Numbered from the stretch's first letter, positions 36,114 to 45,721 are shown. The stretch is 64,000 bases of DNA from Paeniglutamicibacter kerguelensis (GCF_017876535.1 NZ_JAGIOF010000001.1:3224001-3288000), one strand, 5' to 3'. Notes: generated by a model not told the origin, from the sequence alone. A program made the numbers and translations.

Positions 36114-37058
36114 ATGAAAAACGAGACACCCCGCCTCCGTTCACGGCGCAGCCGCTTTGCTGCAGCAACCGCCGTGGCAGCCACAGCCCTGCTGGCGCTG
36201 ACCGCGTGCGGCGGCTCCACCCCAACGGCAACCACCTCCTCGGCCGCCGCCGGCGCGGATGGAACCGCCGTCCCGGAAATCGCCCTCAACGAGGCCGCGG
36301 TGAAGCTGCTGCCCGAATCGATCAAGGCCTCCAAGGTTCTCCGCGTGGGCATCCCCACCAATGAACAGCCCACCCAGTACTTCCTGGAAGGCACCCAGGA
36401 GCTCACCGGCGTCAACCCGGACATCGCCCGCCTGATTGGCGCTGCGCTGGGCCTGAAGGTGGAAATCCAGGTGGCCAACTTCGACTCCATCATTCCGGGT
36501 ATGGCCGCAGGTCGCTATGACATGACGGTTTCCTCGATGACCCCGACGACCGAGCGCATGAAGGTACTGGACTTCGTGGACTACATGCAGATGGGCACCG
36601 CCATCGCCGTGGCCAAGGGCAACCCCACGGGGATCGCCAAGTACCAGGACCTGTGCGGCAAGAAGGTCGGCCTGCTTACCGGTTCCTACCAACTGACCGT
36701 CAACATCCCGGACTACAACCAGGAATGCGTGGATGCCGGGAAGCCGGAGATCATCTCCAACCAGTACCAGGACACACGCCAGGCGATCTCCGCTCTCACC
36801 AGCGGGCGGCAGGACGCCGTGCTGGCAGACTCCCCCATTCTGGGCTTCGCCGTGACGCAGAACGACTCCATCGAGATCGCTTCCGAATACGACCTGACCG
36901 CCGTCGCCGCCGGCGTTCCGATCGACTCCGGCCTCAAGGACCCTGTCGCAGCGTCGCTGGCAGTGGTCATCAAGTCCGACGCGTACAAGCAGGTCTTGGC
37001 CAAGTACGGCCTGGATACCAGCGCCATCACCGACGCACGCGTCAACTTCGCCCAGTAG
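36114..37058 (+). CDS. ABC transporter substrate-binding lipoprotein, amino-acid type
   Basis: This is a 314-residue lipoprotein. A basic N-terminus and hydrophobic core end in the lipobox LTACGG with Cys32 as the acylation site. The mature protein is a family-3 (polar amino-acid type) solute-binding protein (KVLRVGIPTNEQPTQYF, then GVNPDIARLIGAALG and YDMTVSSMTPTTERMKVLDF). It would capture a small amino-acid-like or organic-acid solute outside the membrane for the permease and ATPase encoded next. It starts 3 bases after the oxidase stop. Ligand-binding residues that would fix the substrate cannot be read with confidence. Confidence 0.9.
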   Translation: MKNETPRLRSRRSRFAAATAVAATALLALTACGGSTPTATTSSAAAGADGTAVPEIALNEAAVKLLPESIKASKVLRVGIPTNEQPTQYFLEGTQELTGVNPDIARLIGAALGLKVEIQVANFDSIIPGMAAGRYDMTVSSMTPTTERMKVLDFVDYMQMGTAIAVAKGNPTGIAKYQDLCGKKVGLLTGSYQLTVNIPDYNQECVDAGKPEIISNQYQDTRQAISALTSGRQDAVLADSPILGFAVTQNDSIEIASEYDLTAVAAGVPIDSGLKDPVAASLAVVIKSDAYKQVLAKYGLDTSAITDARVNFAQ

Positions 37059-37075
37059 CTATGGAAGTGAAAACC

Positions 37076-38002
37076 ATGCAACCCCAGAACGCCCTGTCCC
37101 CTGCCCAGCAGGCCACGGCAGCGACTGCCGGGGAATCGGCCCCGGTCATTCCACTGAAACACCCGGTACGAAACACCATCGCCGTCTTCTTGGTCATCGT
37201 CGCGGCACTCGCCGCGATGGACGTGGCCCTGAACGAGCGCTATCACTGGGACGTCGTCGCCGACTACCTCTTCGCACCGCGCATCCTCACCGGCGCGCTG
37301 CTGACCCTGGTGCTCACCGTCGTCTCGATGAGCATCGGCATTTCCCTCGGCGCAGCGCTTGCCATCATGCGACTGTCGGATAACCCGATCCTGAGCCTGA
37401 TCGCCCGCGGTTACATTTGGTTCTTCCGCGGCACCCCGCTGCTGGTGCAGCTGATCTTCTGGTACAACATTGCCGCCCTCTATCCGGTGATCGCCCTGGG
37501 CCTTCCATTCGGCGGCCCGTCGATCGTGCTGGGCTCGGCCAACGTGCTGATCACCCCGCTGGGCGCGGCCCTACTGGGCCTGTCCCTAAACGAGGCAGCC
37601 TACATGGCCGAGATCATCCGCGGCGGCATCGGCTCGGTGGACAGGGGCCAGTACGACGCGTCGAAGGCGCTGGGCATGAGCGGTTCCAAGCTGATGCGCC
37701 GCATCATCCTGCCCCAGGCCATGCGCGTGGTCCTGCCGCCGACCGGCAACCAGGTCATCTCGATGCTCAAGGGCACCTCGCTGGTGTCCGTGCTGGCGAT
37801 CTCCGACCTGCTGTACTCCGCACAGATCATCTACTCGGAGAACTACCAGACGATCCCGCTGCTGATCGTCGCCAGCCTCTGGTACCTGCTCATGACCACC
37901 ATCCTGAGCTTCTTCCAGGAAAAACTCGAACGTCACTACGGACGCGGCTTTGACTCTGTCATCAAGCGCAAGCGTTCACGCAAAGCCAGGAGAGCAAAAT
38001 GA
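37076..38002 (+). CDS. ABC transporter permease, amino-acid type
   Basis: This roughly 308-residue inner-membrane protein has an N-terminal helix ([16 protein letters not shown]) and a His/Glu/Gln-type permease domain. The EAA loop that contacts the ATPase is visible ([23 protein letters not shown]). The ATG at 37076 follows GGAAG eight bases upstream, while an ATG at 37061 has no such site. Only one permease gene is present, so the transporter is probably a homodimer. Its stop overlaps the start of the ATPase gene (ATGA). Confidence 0.9.
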   Translation: MQPQNALSPAQQATAATAGESAPVIPLKHPVRNTIAVFLVIVAALAAMDVALNERYHWDVVADYLFAPRILTGALLTLVLTVVSMSIGISLGAALAIMRLSDNPILSLIARGYIWFFRGTPLLVQLIFWYNIAALYPVIALGLPFGGPSIVLGSANVLITPLGAALLGLSLNEAAYMAEIIRGGIGSVDRGQYDASKALGMSGSKLMRRIILPQAMRVVLPPTGNQVISMLKGTSLVSVLAISDLLYSAQIIYSENYQTIPLLIVASLWYLLMTTILSFFQEKLERHYGRGFDSVIKRKRSRKARRAK

Positions 38003-38763
38003 GCAACGTCATGGTTGAGGCCCAGGGAGTCCGCAAAAGCTACGGGCACCTCGAAATCCTCAAGGGCATCGACCTGCAGGTCCAACGCGGTTCTGTCACC
38101 TGCCTGATCGGCCCCTCGGGCTCGGGCAAGACGACCTTCCTGCGCTGCATCAACCACCTGGAGAAGATCAACGCGGGCCGCATCTACGTCGATGATTCCC
38201 TCGTCGGCTACACCGAACGCAACGGCCGCCTGCATGAAATGAAGGACAAGCAGACGGCGATCTCGCGCCGCGCCTCCGGCATGGTGTTCCAGCGCTTCAA
38301 CTTGTTCCCGCACATGACCATCATGGAGAACATCATCGAGGCACCCATCCAGGTGCAGGGCCGGAACCGCAGGGAGATCACCGCCGAGGCCCAGGTCCTG
38401 CTGGACCGGGTGGGGCTGGGCGACCGCGGACGTTCCTACCCGCAGGAACTCTCCGGCGGCCAGCAGCAGCGCGTGGCAATCGCCCGCGCGCTGGCAATGA
38501 AACCCAAACTGATGCTCTTTGACGAGCCGACCTCGGCCCTTGACCCGGAGCTCGTCGGCGAGGTCCTGGACGTCATGAAGGACCTGGCCGAGGAGGGCAT
38601 GACCATGGTCGTTGTCACCCACGAACTCGGGTTCGCCCGCCAAGTCGCCGACCACGTGGTCTTCATGGACGGCGGCGTGGTGGTTGAATCCGGGCCACCG
38701 TCCGAGGTCCTGGACAATCCACAGAACGAACGCACCCAGGCGTTCCTCTCCAAGGTCCTCTGA
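37999..38763 (+). CDS. ABC transporter ATP-binding protein, amino-acid type
   Basis: This 254-residue ATPase energises the uptake system. Walker A is [10 protein letters not shown] (about residue 36). The Q-loop region is [12 protein letters not shown]. The signature is LSGGQQQR, Walker B is [12 protein letters not shown] and the H-loop His is in VVTHELGFA. The residues match the GlnQ/HisP class of polar amino-acid importers. The start overlaps the permease stop by four bases, indicating coupled translation. Confidence 0.95.
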   Translation: MSNVMVEAQGVRKSYGHLEILKGIDLQVQRGSVTCLIGPSGSGKTTFLRCINHLEKINAGRIYVDDSLVGYTERNGRLHEMKDKQTAISRRASGMVFQRFNLFPHMTIMENIIEAPIQVQGRNRREITAEAQVLLDRVGLGDRGRSYPQELSGGQQQRVAIARALAMKPKLMLFDEPTSALDPELVGEVLDVMKDLAEEGMTMVVVTHELGFARQVADHVVFMDGGVVVESGPPSEVLDNPQNERTQAFLSKVL

Positions 38764-38807
38764 CCCTTTCCCCTCCACTGACCGCCCCGACGCCAGGAAG
38801 AAATCCA

Positions 38808-39224
38808 ATGCCAGAAACCACCAACACGCTCCGCCTGCAGGTCTCCACCGCGGACGCACCGCCACCCTCGTGGGCCTACTCGCAGGGCATCGTCGCCAAC
38901 GGCTTCCTCTTCACCGCCGGGCAAACGCCGCACGACCCGGTCACCGATGAAACCGTCGGCATCTCGATCGAGGAACAAACCACCCGGACCATGCAAAACC
39001 TTGCAGCGGTGCTGGCCGCCCACGGCCTGGACTTCTCCCACGTGGTGAAGGCTAGCGTGCACCTGCACCACCCGGGCCGCGACGCCGCCGGGTTCAATGC
39101 GATCTACGAACAGTTCATGGTCAAGCCCTACCCGGCTCGCACCACCGTGGGTTCGTTCCTCGGGGACTTCCTCGTGGAGATCGATGTCGTGGCCGTCGTC
39201 CCGCCGGTCGAGCCCGCCAGCTAG
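38808..39224 (+). CDS. RidA family protein, last gene of the hydroxyacid-oxidase operon
   Basis: This 138-residue Rid-superfamily protein is probably an enamine/imine deaminase or a related 2-aminoacrylate-type detoxifier. The N-terminal pocket is SWAYSQGIVANGFLFTAGQ. The catalytic Arg is in YPARTTVGSF, and the carboxylate position after it is Asp (LVEIDVVAV) rather than the Glu of E. coli RidA. It differs in sequence from the RidA at 32496, so it is a second, independent copy. CCAGGAAGAAATCC precedes the ATG. Its place in the operon suggests that the pathway generates an unstable enamine or imine. Confidence 0.88.
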   Translation: MPETTNTLRLQVSTADAPPPSWAYSQGIVANGFLFTAGQTPHDPVTDETVGISIEEQTTRTMQNLAAVLAAHGLDFSHVVKASVHLHHPGRDAAGFNAIYEQFMVKPYPARTTVGSFLGDFLVEIDVVAVVPPVEPAS

Positions 39225-39249
39225 CCGACGCCACACCACGCACCAAGGG

Positions 39250-39283
39250 TGCGTATCAAGGGCCACGCGGCCCTCGATACGCA
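39250..39283. terminator. Bidirectional hairpin between convergent operons
   Basis: Outer arms 39250-39257 and 39276-39283 pair perfectly and the inner part (GGGCC/GGCCC) extends the stem. It lies between the RidA gene and the convergent acyl-CoA dehydrogenase gene. Confidence 0.8.
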
Positions 39284-39321
39284 TCCTCATGCATTTGCGG
39301 CCCCCGGCGGCCGTGTTGCTG

Positions 39322-40458
39322 CTAGCGCTCCACCGCCAGGCGCCCGATGATCAGGCGCATGATCTCGTTGCTGCCTTCCAGGATCTGGTGCACGCGCAAA
39401 TCCCGCACGATCTTTTCGATCCCGTAGTCGGCAAGGTAGCCGTAGCCGCCGTGAAGCTGCAGCGCCGTGTTTGCCGCGTTGAACCCCGCGTCGGTGGCCA
39501 CGAGCTTGGCCATGGCACACAGCCGCACGGTGTCCTTGGTGCCGCGCTCGAGCGCGTCCGCGGCGCGCCACACCATGGTGCGGGCGCTCTCCAGCTCGGT
39601 CTGCATGTCCGCGATCTGGAAGAGCAGCGCCTGCTGACCGATCAGCGGGGCGCCGAAGGCCGAGCGTTCCTTCAGGTAGGCCATCGACTTGTCCAGGGCC
39701 GCCTGCCCGCCGCCCAGCGAGCAGGCGCCGATGTTGACCCGGCCCCCGTTCAGCCCCTTCATGGCAATGCCGAATCCGCCACCCTCGGCCCCCAGCCGGT
39801 TGCTCGCGGGGATCCGCATGTTCTCGAACACCACTTGGCGCGTGGGTTGGGCGTTCCAGCCCATTTTCTTTTCCAGCGGGCCGAACGAGAGGCCCTCGAC
39901 GCCGTCCTGGACGATGAAGGCGGTGATCCCGGCGCTGCCGGTGTCGGCGGTGCGTGCCATGACCACGTAGACCCCCGAGCTTCCCGCCCCGGAGATGAAT
40001 TGCTTGGTCCCGTTGAGCACGTAGTCGTCCCCGTCGCGGACCGCCCGGGTGCTCAGTGCCCCGGCGTCGGAGCCGACGCCGGGCTCGGTCAGGGCATAGC
40101 TGGACAGTGTTTCCATGCTGCACAACCCCGGCAGCCAGGCCGCCCGTTGCTCGTCGTTGCCAAATTCGTCGATCATCCAGGCGACCATGTTGTGGATGGA
40201 AATATAGGCGGCGATCGTCGGGTCGGCCTTGGCCAGTTCCTCGAAGATGAGTGCAGCGTCCAGCCGGCTCATCCCGGAACCACCGAAGTCCTCGCGCACG
40301 TAGATGCCGCCCATGCCCAGCTCGCCGGCCTGGGCCAGCACATCGACCGGGAAATGCTTGGCCTGGTCCCATTCGACGGCGTGCGGGGCGATGTTTTCGG
40401 TGGCGAAGTCGCCCACCATTGCGACAATGGCTTGCTGGTCTTCGGTCAGGTCAAACAT
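39322..40458 (-). CDS. Acyl-CoA dehydrogenase, short/branched-chain type
   Basis: This is a 378-residue FAD enzyme that would oxidise an acyl-CoA to the 2-enoyl-CoA and pass electrons to ETF. It is most like isobutyryl-CoA and short/branched-chain acyl-CoA dehydrogenases. The N-terminal helical domain starts FDLTEDQQAIVAM. The family signature is SSYALTEPGVGSDAG (about 120-134). FAD contacts lie in GTKQFISGAG. The catalytic Glu is in HQILEGSNEIM near the C-terminus. It is the last gene of the etfB-etfA-cytochrome b operon. Confidence 0.91.
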   Translation of the reverse strand: MFDLTEDQQAIVAMVGDFATENIAPHAVEWDQAKHFPVDVLAQAGELGMGGIYVREDFGGSGMSRLDAALIFEELAKADPTIAAYISIHNMVAWMIDEFGNDEQRAAWLPGLCSMETLSSYALTEPGVGSDAGALSTRAVRDGDDYVLNGTKQFISGAGSSGVYVVMARTADTGSAGITAFIVQDGVEGLSFGPLEKKMGWNAQPTRQVVFENMRIPASNRLGAEGGGFGIAMKGLNGGRVNIGACSLGGGQAALDKSMAYLKERSAFGAPLIGQQALLFQIADMQTELESARTMVWRAADALERGTKDTVRLCAMAKLVATDAGFNAANTALQLHGGYGYLADYGIEKIVRDLRVHQILEGSNEIMRLIIGRLAVER

Positions 40459-40509
40459 CTCGGCTCCTGTCTTCGGGGGATTTTCGGATGGCGTTGGACG
40501 ATTGGTGCT

Positions 40510-41442
40510 CTACTTGCCGACCTTTCCGGTCAGCGCGGCAACGGGCCGCAGGAAAACCGGTTGGGCCAGGAACCAGAACCCGACAACCACGACGATCGAG
40601 ACGGCGAAAATGATGAGCCCGGTCCAGTTCTCCGAGTCGTTGGCCGCGTACATGTGGTTGAGGTTGCGCAGTGCGCCGGTGGCAAACACCAGGGCCACGT
40701 GGACGATCGTGAAGGCGACGAAGTAGAGCATCACCGGGAAGTGCAGTGCCCGGGCCAGCTCCATGGGGTAAACCTTGTTGAGCTTCGTGGCCTTCTTGGG
40801 CCAGGCCCCCGACGTGCGCAGGCCGGTGACGATGGCCAGCGGTGCGGCAATGAAAACGGTGGTGAAATAGGCCAGCAGCTGCAGGGCGTTGTAGTTCACC
40901 CACCCGTCTTCGGTGGGCCAGTCCAGCGAGAGGTACTGCAGCGCCGCGGAGGCCGCATTGGGGAACACGTCCCAGCTTGTCGGCACGATGCGCATCCATT
41001 GCCCGGTGGCAAAAAGCACGATGACAAAGATGATGCCGTTGAGCACCCACAGTGCGTCGAGGGTCAGGTGGAACCAGAGGTCCAGGCTGATGCGGGTTGG
41101 GGCGCCCTTGGTCCGGATCAGCCCCTTGTTGTTGCGGACCCAGTGCGCCGCGGGCCGGGTCACGGTCCTGACCTGCCAGCCGGTGCGCACGATCAGCACC
41201 AGGAAGAACATGTTCAGGAAGTGCTGCCAGCCCAGCCAGGCCGGAAGCCCGACCGGCGCGCCCTCGGGCAGCGGCGAATGCCCGGGGTACATGGCCATCC
41301 AGGCCTTGACCTCTTCCACCCCCACCAGCCACATGGCAAACACCACTGCCACAATGAGCAGGACAACCGACGACACGGCAACGACTCCGGCGCGCACCCA
41401 CCTGTTGCCGGCCTGCTTCTTCCCGGTGGACCGAGCCATCAT
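40510..41442 (-). CDS. Di-haem cytochrome b-type membrane protein linked to ETF
   Basis: This is a 310-residue membrane protein with about five hydrophobic helices. The first ([20 protein letters not shown]) is followed by a periplasmic loop. Four intramembrane histidines are visible in [26 protein letters not shown] and TIVHVALV, the pattern expected for two b-type haems as in cytochrome b561/NarI-type proteins. The ATG at 41442 has GAGGTG six bases upstream. It sits between etfA and an acyl-CoA dehydrogenase gene, where an ETF:quinone oxidoreductase would be expected. I infer that it carries ETF electrons to the quinone pool, but this is not established by sequence. Confidence 0.8.
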   Translation of the reverse strand: MMARSTGKKQAGNRWVRAGVVAVSSVVLLIVAVVFAMWLVGVEEVKAWMAMYPGHSPLPEGAPVGLPAWLGWQHFLNMFFLVLIVRTGWQVRTVTRPAAHWVRNNKGLIRTKGAPTRISLDLWFHLTLDALWVLNGIIFVIVLFATGQWMRIVPTSWDVFPNAASAALQYLSLDWPTEDGWVNYNALQLLAYFTTVFIAAPLAIVTGLRTSGAWPKKATKLNKVYPMELARALHFPVMLYFVAFTIVHVALVFATGALRNLNHMYAANDSENWTGLIIFAVSIVVVVGFWFLAQPVFLRPVAALTGKVGK

Positions 41443-41478
41443 TACCAACACCTCGCAGACATGTTCTTGTTTCCCCGG

Positions 41479-42447
41479 TCAGGAACGGTTCTTGAGCAGC
41501 TCGATGACCTGGGGAACCACCGTAAAGACGTCCCCCACGATGCCCAGGTCCGCGATCTCGAAGATCGGGGCGTCCTCATCCTGGTTGATGGCCACGATGG
41601 TCTTTGCCGTCTGCATGCCCGCGCGGTGCTGGATGGCGCCGGAGATTCCCAGCGCCACGTAAAGCTGCGGCGAAACGCTGACTCCCGTCTGGCCGACCTG
41701 CGCCGTTTGGGAAATGAATCCGGCGTCCACGGCCGCCCGCGAGGCGCCGACCGCCGCACCCAGAGCGTCCGCGAGTTGTTCGACAAGCACGAAGTTTTCC
41801 TCGGAGCCCAGGCCGCGTCCGCCTGAGACCACGGTGGCCGCCCCGCGCAGTTCCGGGCGCGAAAGGTTTTCGGGGGCATCGGCATAGGAATCGATGGTTG
41901 TCTGGCTGCCCGTGGCCGGGGCCAACTGCACGGTTGTCACCTCCGGGGTCGCCGCCGGGGCCTGGTCGTCGACGGCCCCGGAGCGAACGGTGATGATCGG
42001 CAGGACGTCCGGCACCGTGGCGTGGACCGTGTAGCTGCCGCCGAAGACGGAATGTTCGGTCACGATCCGTCCGTCCGCCAGCGATGCGTCCACGACGTCG
42101 GCAAGCACTCCCCCGCCGGTGCGGACGGCCAGCCGTCCGGCGGCCTCTCGCCCGTCCACAGAGGCGGCGGCGAGCACGGCGGACGGGGCGTGGGCGGCGA
42201 CCGCATCGGCCAGGGCATCGACCATGGGGGTGCCCAGCACGGTGTGTGCCGCTTCCGTTTGGGCGGCATGGATCCGTGCGGCACCCAGCCCGCCGAGCAC
42301 GGCAATGGTTACGGGGTCCAGCGCTCCGGCGGAGACGGTGACCGCGACCGGCGTTCCCAGCCTGGCCGCGACGGCCAGCAGGCCCCGGGCCGACGCGGGG
42401 ACGTGCCCGGTGTGGGTGAGTTCGATGAGAACCACGATGTTTGGCAT
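41479..42447 (-). CDS. etfA: Electron transfer flavoprotein subunit alpha
   Basis: This 322-residue ETF alpha subunit holds the FAD in its C-terminal domain. FAD-binding signatures are visible: [14 protein letters not shown] (about 208), [20 protein letters not shown] (here split as SRAAVDAGF and [11 protein letters not shown], about 240-260), [13 protein letters not shown] (about 265) and [22 protein letters not shown] (segments [12 protein letters not shown] and ADLGIVGD, about 290). It starts 14 bases after etfB and is followed by the cytochrome b and acyl-CoA dehydrogenase genes on the same strand. Confidence 0.95.
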   Translation of the reverse strand: MPNIVVLIELTHTGHVPASARGLLAVAARLGTPVAVTVSAGALDPVTIAVLGGLGAARIHAAQTEAAHTVLGTPMVDALADAVAAHAPSAVLAAASVDGREAAGRLAVRTGGGVLADVVDASLADGRIVTEHSVFGGSYTVHATVPDVLPIITVRSGAVDDQAPAATPEVTTVQLAPATGSQTTIDSYADAPENLSRPELRGAATVVSGGRGLGSEENFVLVEQLADALGAAVGASRAAVDAGFISQTAQVGQTGVSVSPQLYVALGISGAIQHRAGMQTAKTIVAINQDEDAPIFEIADLGIVGDVFTVVPQVIELLKNRS

Positions 42448-42460
42448 GCTCGGTCCTTTG

Positions 42461-43225
42461 CTAGATCAGCCGTTGGGCGGTCAGGAAATCGACGAGCTCG
42501 GCGGCGGCGGCTCCCCCGTCAACGATCTTGCGTCCCGCTGCCCGCGCGGGGCGTTCGGCCAGATCCAGCACGCTGCTGCGGGGAGTCGACCCCACGCCGA
42601 GTTCGGATGCGGAAAGGGTTGCAACCGGCTTGCGCTTGGCACCCATGATGCCCTTGAAATTCGGGAACCTGGCTTCGTCGAAGCCTTCGGTGACCGTCAG
42701 CACGGCGGGGAAAGGTGCCCGGACGTTTTGGGTTCCGGCCTCGGTCTGGCGTTCACCGGTCACCATTCCGTGGGTGATGTCGGCGGACAGCAGCGATCCG
42801 AGCAACGGATATCCCAGGTGTTCGGCGATCATGGCAGGGACGATTCCCGCGCGGCCGTCGGTGGATTCGTTGCCGGCGATGACCAGGTCCGCGTCCGTGT
42901 TGCGCAGCGCGGCGGCCAGGGCCGCGGACGTGATCGTGAGGTCGGCCCCGGACAGGGCATCGTCGAGCACGTGGATCCCCGAGTCGGCACCCATGGACAG
43001 CGCCTTGCGTATGGCCTTGGAGGCTTCGGAGGGGCCCATGGTCAGCACGACGACCTCGGTCGATTTGTCCTTGTCCTTCACCGTGAGCGCCAGTTCCAGG
43101 GCGCGTTCGGTGATTTCGTCAATGACGGGTTCGTTGGCGTCGCGGTCCAGTCTGCCGGTGTCCGGCTCCAGCCTGCGTTCCTCCGCCGTGTCCGGAACCT
43201 GCTTGATCAAGACCACGATTTTCAT
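42461..43225 (-). CDS. etfB: Electron transfer flavoprotein subunit beta
   Basis: This 254-residue ETF beta subunit binds AMP and pairs with EtfA to accept electrons from acyl-CoA dehydrogenases. The N-terminus [12 protein letters not shown] is the family hallmark. The acyl-CoA-dehydrogenase docking region and AMP site are seen in [20 protein letters not shown] (segments NESTDGRAG and AMIAEHLG, about 120-140), and the C-terminal [14 protein letters not shown] is conserved. It is the first gene of the minus-strand operon etfB-etfA-cytochrome b-acyl-CoA dehydrogenase. Confidence 0.95.
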   Translation of the reverse strand: MKIVVLIKQVPDTAEERRLEPDTGRLDRDANEPVIDEITERALELALTVKDKDKSTEVVVLTMGPSEASKAIRKALSMGADSGIHVLDDALSGADLTITSAALAAALRNTDADLVIAGNESTDGRAGIVPAMIAEHLGYPLLGSLLSADITHGMVTGERQTEAGTQNVRAPFPAVLTVTEGFDEARFPNFKGIMGAKRKPVATLSASELGVGSTPRSSVLDLAERPARAAGRKIVDGGAAAAELVDFLTAQRLI

Positions 43226-43353
43226 CCAAGTGCTCCCTCGATGCTGGGCTTTTCGCTCAATCGTGAGACTACTTGCAAGGTTTCGAATTTACTAGGGCTT
43301 CCTAGCAAAAAATGGCGCTTGGGCCATGCCGTGCGCGGGGTGTTGGCCGCTGC

Positions 43354-43878
43354 CTACCCGGCGTCTAGCGAGCCCTGGGCGATCTGCTCCAGCAACCAGG
43401 GTGAGAACGCGAAGGGGGTGGCCTCCGCGGCCAACCGCAGTGCCGCCGGGTCCACCCAGGCGTACTCCGAGACCTCGTCCGGGTTGGGGTCCAGCCTGGT
43501 GCCGATGACGGCGGCGAAGACTGGGCAGATCTCGTTCTCGACGATGCCCGAGGCATCGACCGCGCGGTAGCGGAAGTCGGGAAGCAGGTTGCGGATGGAG
43601 GTGATGCCGGCACCAAGTTCCTGCTCCGCCCGGCGTACGATGGCTTCCTCGAACGATTCCTCCGGTCCGGGGTGCCCGCAGAATGAGTTGGTCCAGACCC
43701 CCGGCCAGGTCTTCTTGGACAGGGCCCGGCGGGTCATCAGGATTTGGCCGGCCTCGTTGAACAGGTAGCAGGAGAAGGCCAGGTGCAGCGGGGTCTCTGC
43801 GGTGTGCACGCGGGCCTTGGATTCGGTTCCGATGCGGGTGCCTGCCTGATCCAGCAGCACCACCAATTCCTCGCTCAT
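43354..43878 (-). CDS. idi: Isopentenyl-diphosphate delta-isomerase, type I
   Basis: This 174-residue Nudix-fold enzyme interconverts isopentenyl and dimethylallyl diphosphate, the building blocks of isoprenoids such as menaquinone side chains and carotenoids. The catalytic Cys is in TNSFCGHPGP (about residue 67). The Nudix-like helix follows (EEAIVRRAEQELG). The metal and catalytic Glu pair is in VENEICPVF (about 114-116). Length and motifs are standard. It lies 128 bases upstream of etfB on the same strand, but a functional link is not obvious. Confidence 0.93.
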   Translation of the reverse strand: MSEELVVLLDQAGTRIGTESKARVHTAETPLHLAFSCYLFNEAGQILMTRRALSKKTWPGVWTNSFCGHPGPEESFEEAIVRRAEQELGAGITSIRNLLPDFRYRAVDASGIVENEICPVFAAVIGTRLDPNPDEVSEYAWVDPAALRLAAEATPFAFSPWLLEQIAQGSLDAG

Positions 43879-44029
43879 GGCACTCTTCCATCAAGGGGTT
43901 TTGCAGGGGGCATGCACCGCTGTCGCACTCTGGTTGCTGCTGCGGCGCCTGCTTCGATCATCCCATGTCCGGGAACGGGCGGCCATTCGGCCGGCACAAC
44001 CCCACGAAGGGCCACCATCCGGACATAAA

Positions 44030-44075
44030 GCTACCCCGCACCGTCGAAGAGGCGTCAAAGACGATGCGGGGTAGC
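44030..44075. terminator. 11-bp hairpin downstream of the APC permease gene
   Basis: Arms 44030-44040 and 44065-44075 pair perfectly around a 24-nt loop. It lies 30 bases beyond the stop of the minus-strand permease gene and ends the putrescine operon. Confidence 0.78.
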
Positions 44076-44104
44076 CGGCTTGTGCGTGCCGTTGCGGCAC
44101 GGAA

Positions 44105-45634
44105 CTACTTCAGGCGCTTGAGGGTTTCGCCCTTGAAGAAGCCTGGCTGTCGCACGCGCATCACGACCATGATGACGACTCCCAGCATCAGCACGCCCAT
44201 GCCCAGGATGAACACCATGCCCAGGCCGCCGACGTTGGATCCCGATCCGTAGTCCGGGCTCATCGAGTCCCTGGCGGTGCTGAAGAACATCACCAAGAGA
44301 ACCACGCCGCCGACGAGCGGGGCGAGGAACTTGAAGACGATGTTGCGTGCCGAGGCGAACAGCTCGCGGCGGAAGTACCAGACGCAGGCCAAGGCGGTGA
44401 CTCCGTAGTAGAAGCAGATCATCATGCCGAGGGCGGTGATGGTGTCCCACAGGGCATTTTCGCTAAGCAGGCGGGTGAGCACGTAGAACGCAGCTGCTGC
44501 GACACCGGCGGTGATGGTTGCCACCGACGGGGACATGAAGCGCGGGGAGACGTTTCCGAAGCGCTCGGGCAGCGCCTTGTAGTAGCCCATGGCCAGGATG
44601 GTGCGGGCCGGTGAAACCATTGTCGACTGCAGTGAGGCGGCCGAGGAGGAAAGGATCGCCAGGGACATGAGGATCGCGAACGGTCCCATGATCGGCCCGG
44701 AGAGGACCGCGAAGATCGACTCCTGGTTCTCCGGGTTTCCGGCACCCAGACCGGTGTCGCCGACGCCCGCGTAGGAGATCACGGCGAGGGCAACGACCAT
44801 GTAGATGGCCATGATGATCAGCACGGTGAGTGTCGCGGCGCGGCCCGGGACCTTGTCCGGGTCCTTGGTTTCCTCGTTCATGGTCAGGGTGACATCCCAG
44901 CCCCAGAAGATGAAGATCGACAGCGAGACGCCGGCCGCGAAGGCGGAGAACGATTCCACGGCCATCGGGTTGAACCATTCAAGGCTGATCGGGGTGGCGT
45001 CGAAGGCCGTGCCGTTGTTCACGTGGACGAACGCTGCAATGGCAAACCAGCCCAGGACGATCAGCTGGAAAGCCACCAGGACGTACTGGAAGATCTTGGT
45101 GGTTTGCATGCCGCGGTAGGAGATCCAGCAGGCAATCGCAATGAACACCAGGGTGGTGGGGATGTTGATCCACAGGTTCTTGGTCAGCTCGCCGATGGCT
45201 TCGTTGCCGGTGAGCTGGGCCAGGAGGATGTAGAAGAAGTCAACGGCGACCGCGGCAAGGTTGGAGAGCACGATGATGGTTGCGGCAATCAAGCCCCAAC
45301 CGCCCATCCAGCCGATCCAGGGTCCGAAGGCACGGGTGGCCCAGGTGAACGAGGTGCCGGAGTCGGGCATCGCGCTGTTGAGTTCGCGGTAGCCAAGGGC
45401 CACCAAAAGCATGGGCAGGAAGCCCGCGAGGAAGATGGCCGGGAGTTGGGTGCCAACTTCGGCGACGGTCGGGCCGAGTGCCGCCGTCAGGGTGTAGGCG
45501 GGGGCGATACAGGAAATCCCGATGACGACCGCGCCAAGGACGCCAACGACGCCCTTGTTCAGTCCCTTTTCGCCGAGGCCCGATTCGGTCTCTAGCATCG
45601 GCGTTTTCGCGCCGGTCGCTTCTGGACGACTCAT
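44105..45634 (-). CDS. APC-family amino-acid/polyamine permease
   Basis: This 509-residue membrane protein has about 12 hydrophobic helices and the APC-superfamily layout. The first helix contains the unwound-helix motif GISCIAPAYTLTA (about 40), where substrate binds. A conserved acidic loop is MNEETKDPDKVPGRAA. Members carry amino acids, ethanolamine or polyamines. It is the third gene of a minus-strand cluster with putrescine oxidase and a universal stress protein, so putrescine or a related amine is the most likely substrate. An inverted repeat lies just upstream of its start, so it may have partly independent expression. Confidence 0.87.
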   Translation of the reverse strand: MSRPEATGAKTPMLETESGLGEKGLNKGVVGVLGAVVIGISCIAPAYTLTAALGPTVAEVGTQLPAIFLAGFLPMLLVALGYRELNSAMPDSGTSFTWATRAFGPWIGWMGGWGLIAATIIVLSNLAAVAVDFFYILLAQLTGNEAIGELTKNLWINIPTTLVFIAIACWISYRGMQTTKIFQYVLVAFQLIVLGWFAIAAFVHVNNGTAFDATPISLEWFNPMAVESFSAFAAGVSLSIFIFWGWDVTLTMNEETKDPDKVPGRAATLTVLIIMAIYMVVALAVISYAGVGDTGLGAGNPENQESIFAVLSGPIMGPFAILMSLAILSSSAASLQSTMVSPARTILAMGYYKALPERFGNVSPRFMSPSVATITAGVAAAAFYVLTRLLSENALWDTITALGMMICFYYGVTALACVWYFRRELFASARNIVFKFLAPLVGGVVLLVMFFSTARDSMSPDYGSGSNVGGLGMVFILGMGVLMLGVVIMVVMRVRQPGFFKGETLKRLK

Positions 45635-45653
45635 GATGTAATTCTTTCATCCG

Positions 45654-45706
45654 GATGCCGCTTCGTCCCCCTTCCCGGCAGACGGGATTGGGGATGAAGC
45701 GGCATC
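45654..45706. terminator. 11-bp inverted repeat between usp and permease genes
   Basis: Arms 45654-45664 and 45696-45706 pair perfectly around a 31-nt interval. It sits in the 87-base gap within the putrescine operon and could attenuate transcription into the permease gene or stabilise the upstream mRNA end. Confidence 0.6.
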
Positions 45707-45721
45707 AAGTGGTGAGTAACG

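Noticed and set aside
39097..41826. Long plus-strand open frame antisense to the acyl-CoA dehydrogenase and cytochrome b genes
   Set aside because: It is the mirror of two clear genes, is rich in His/Gly/Pro/Arg and has no domain.
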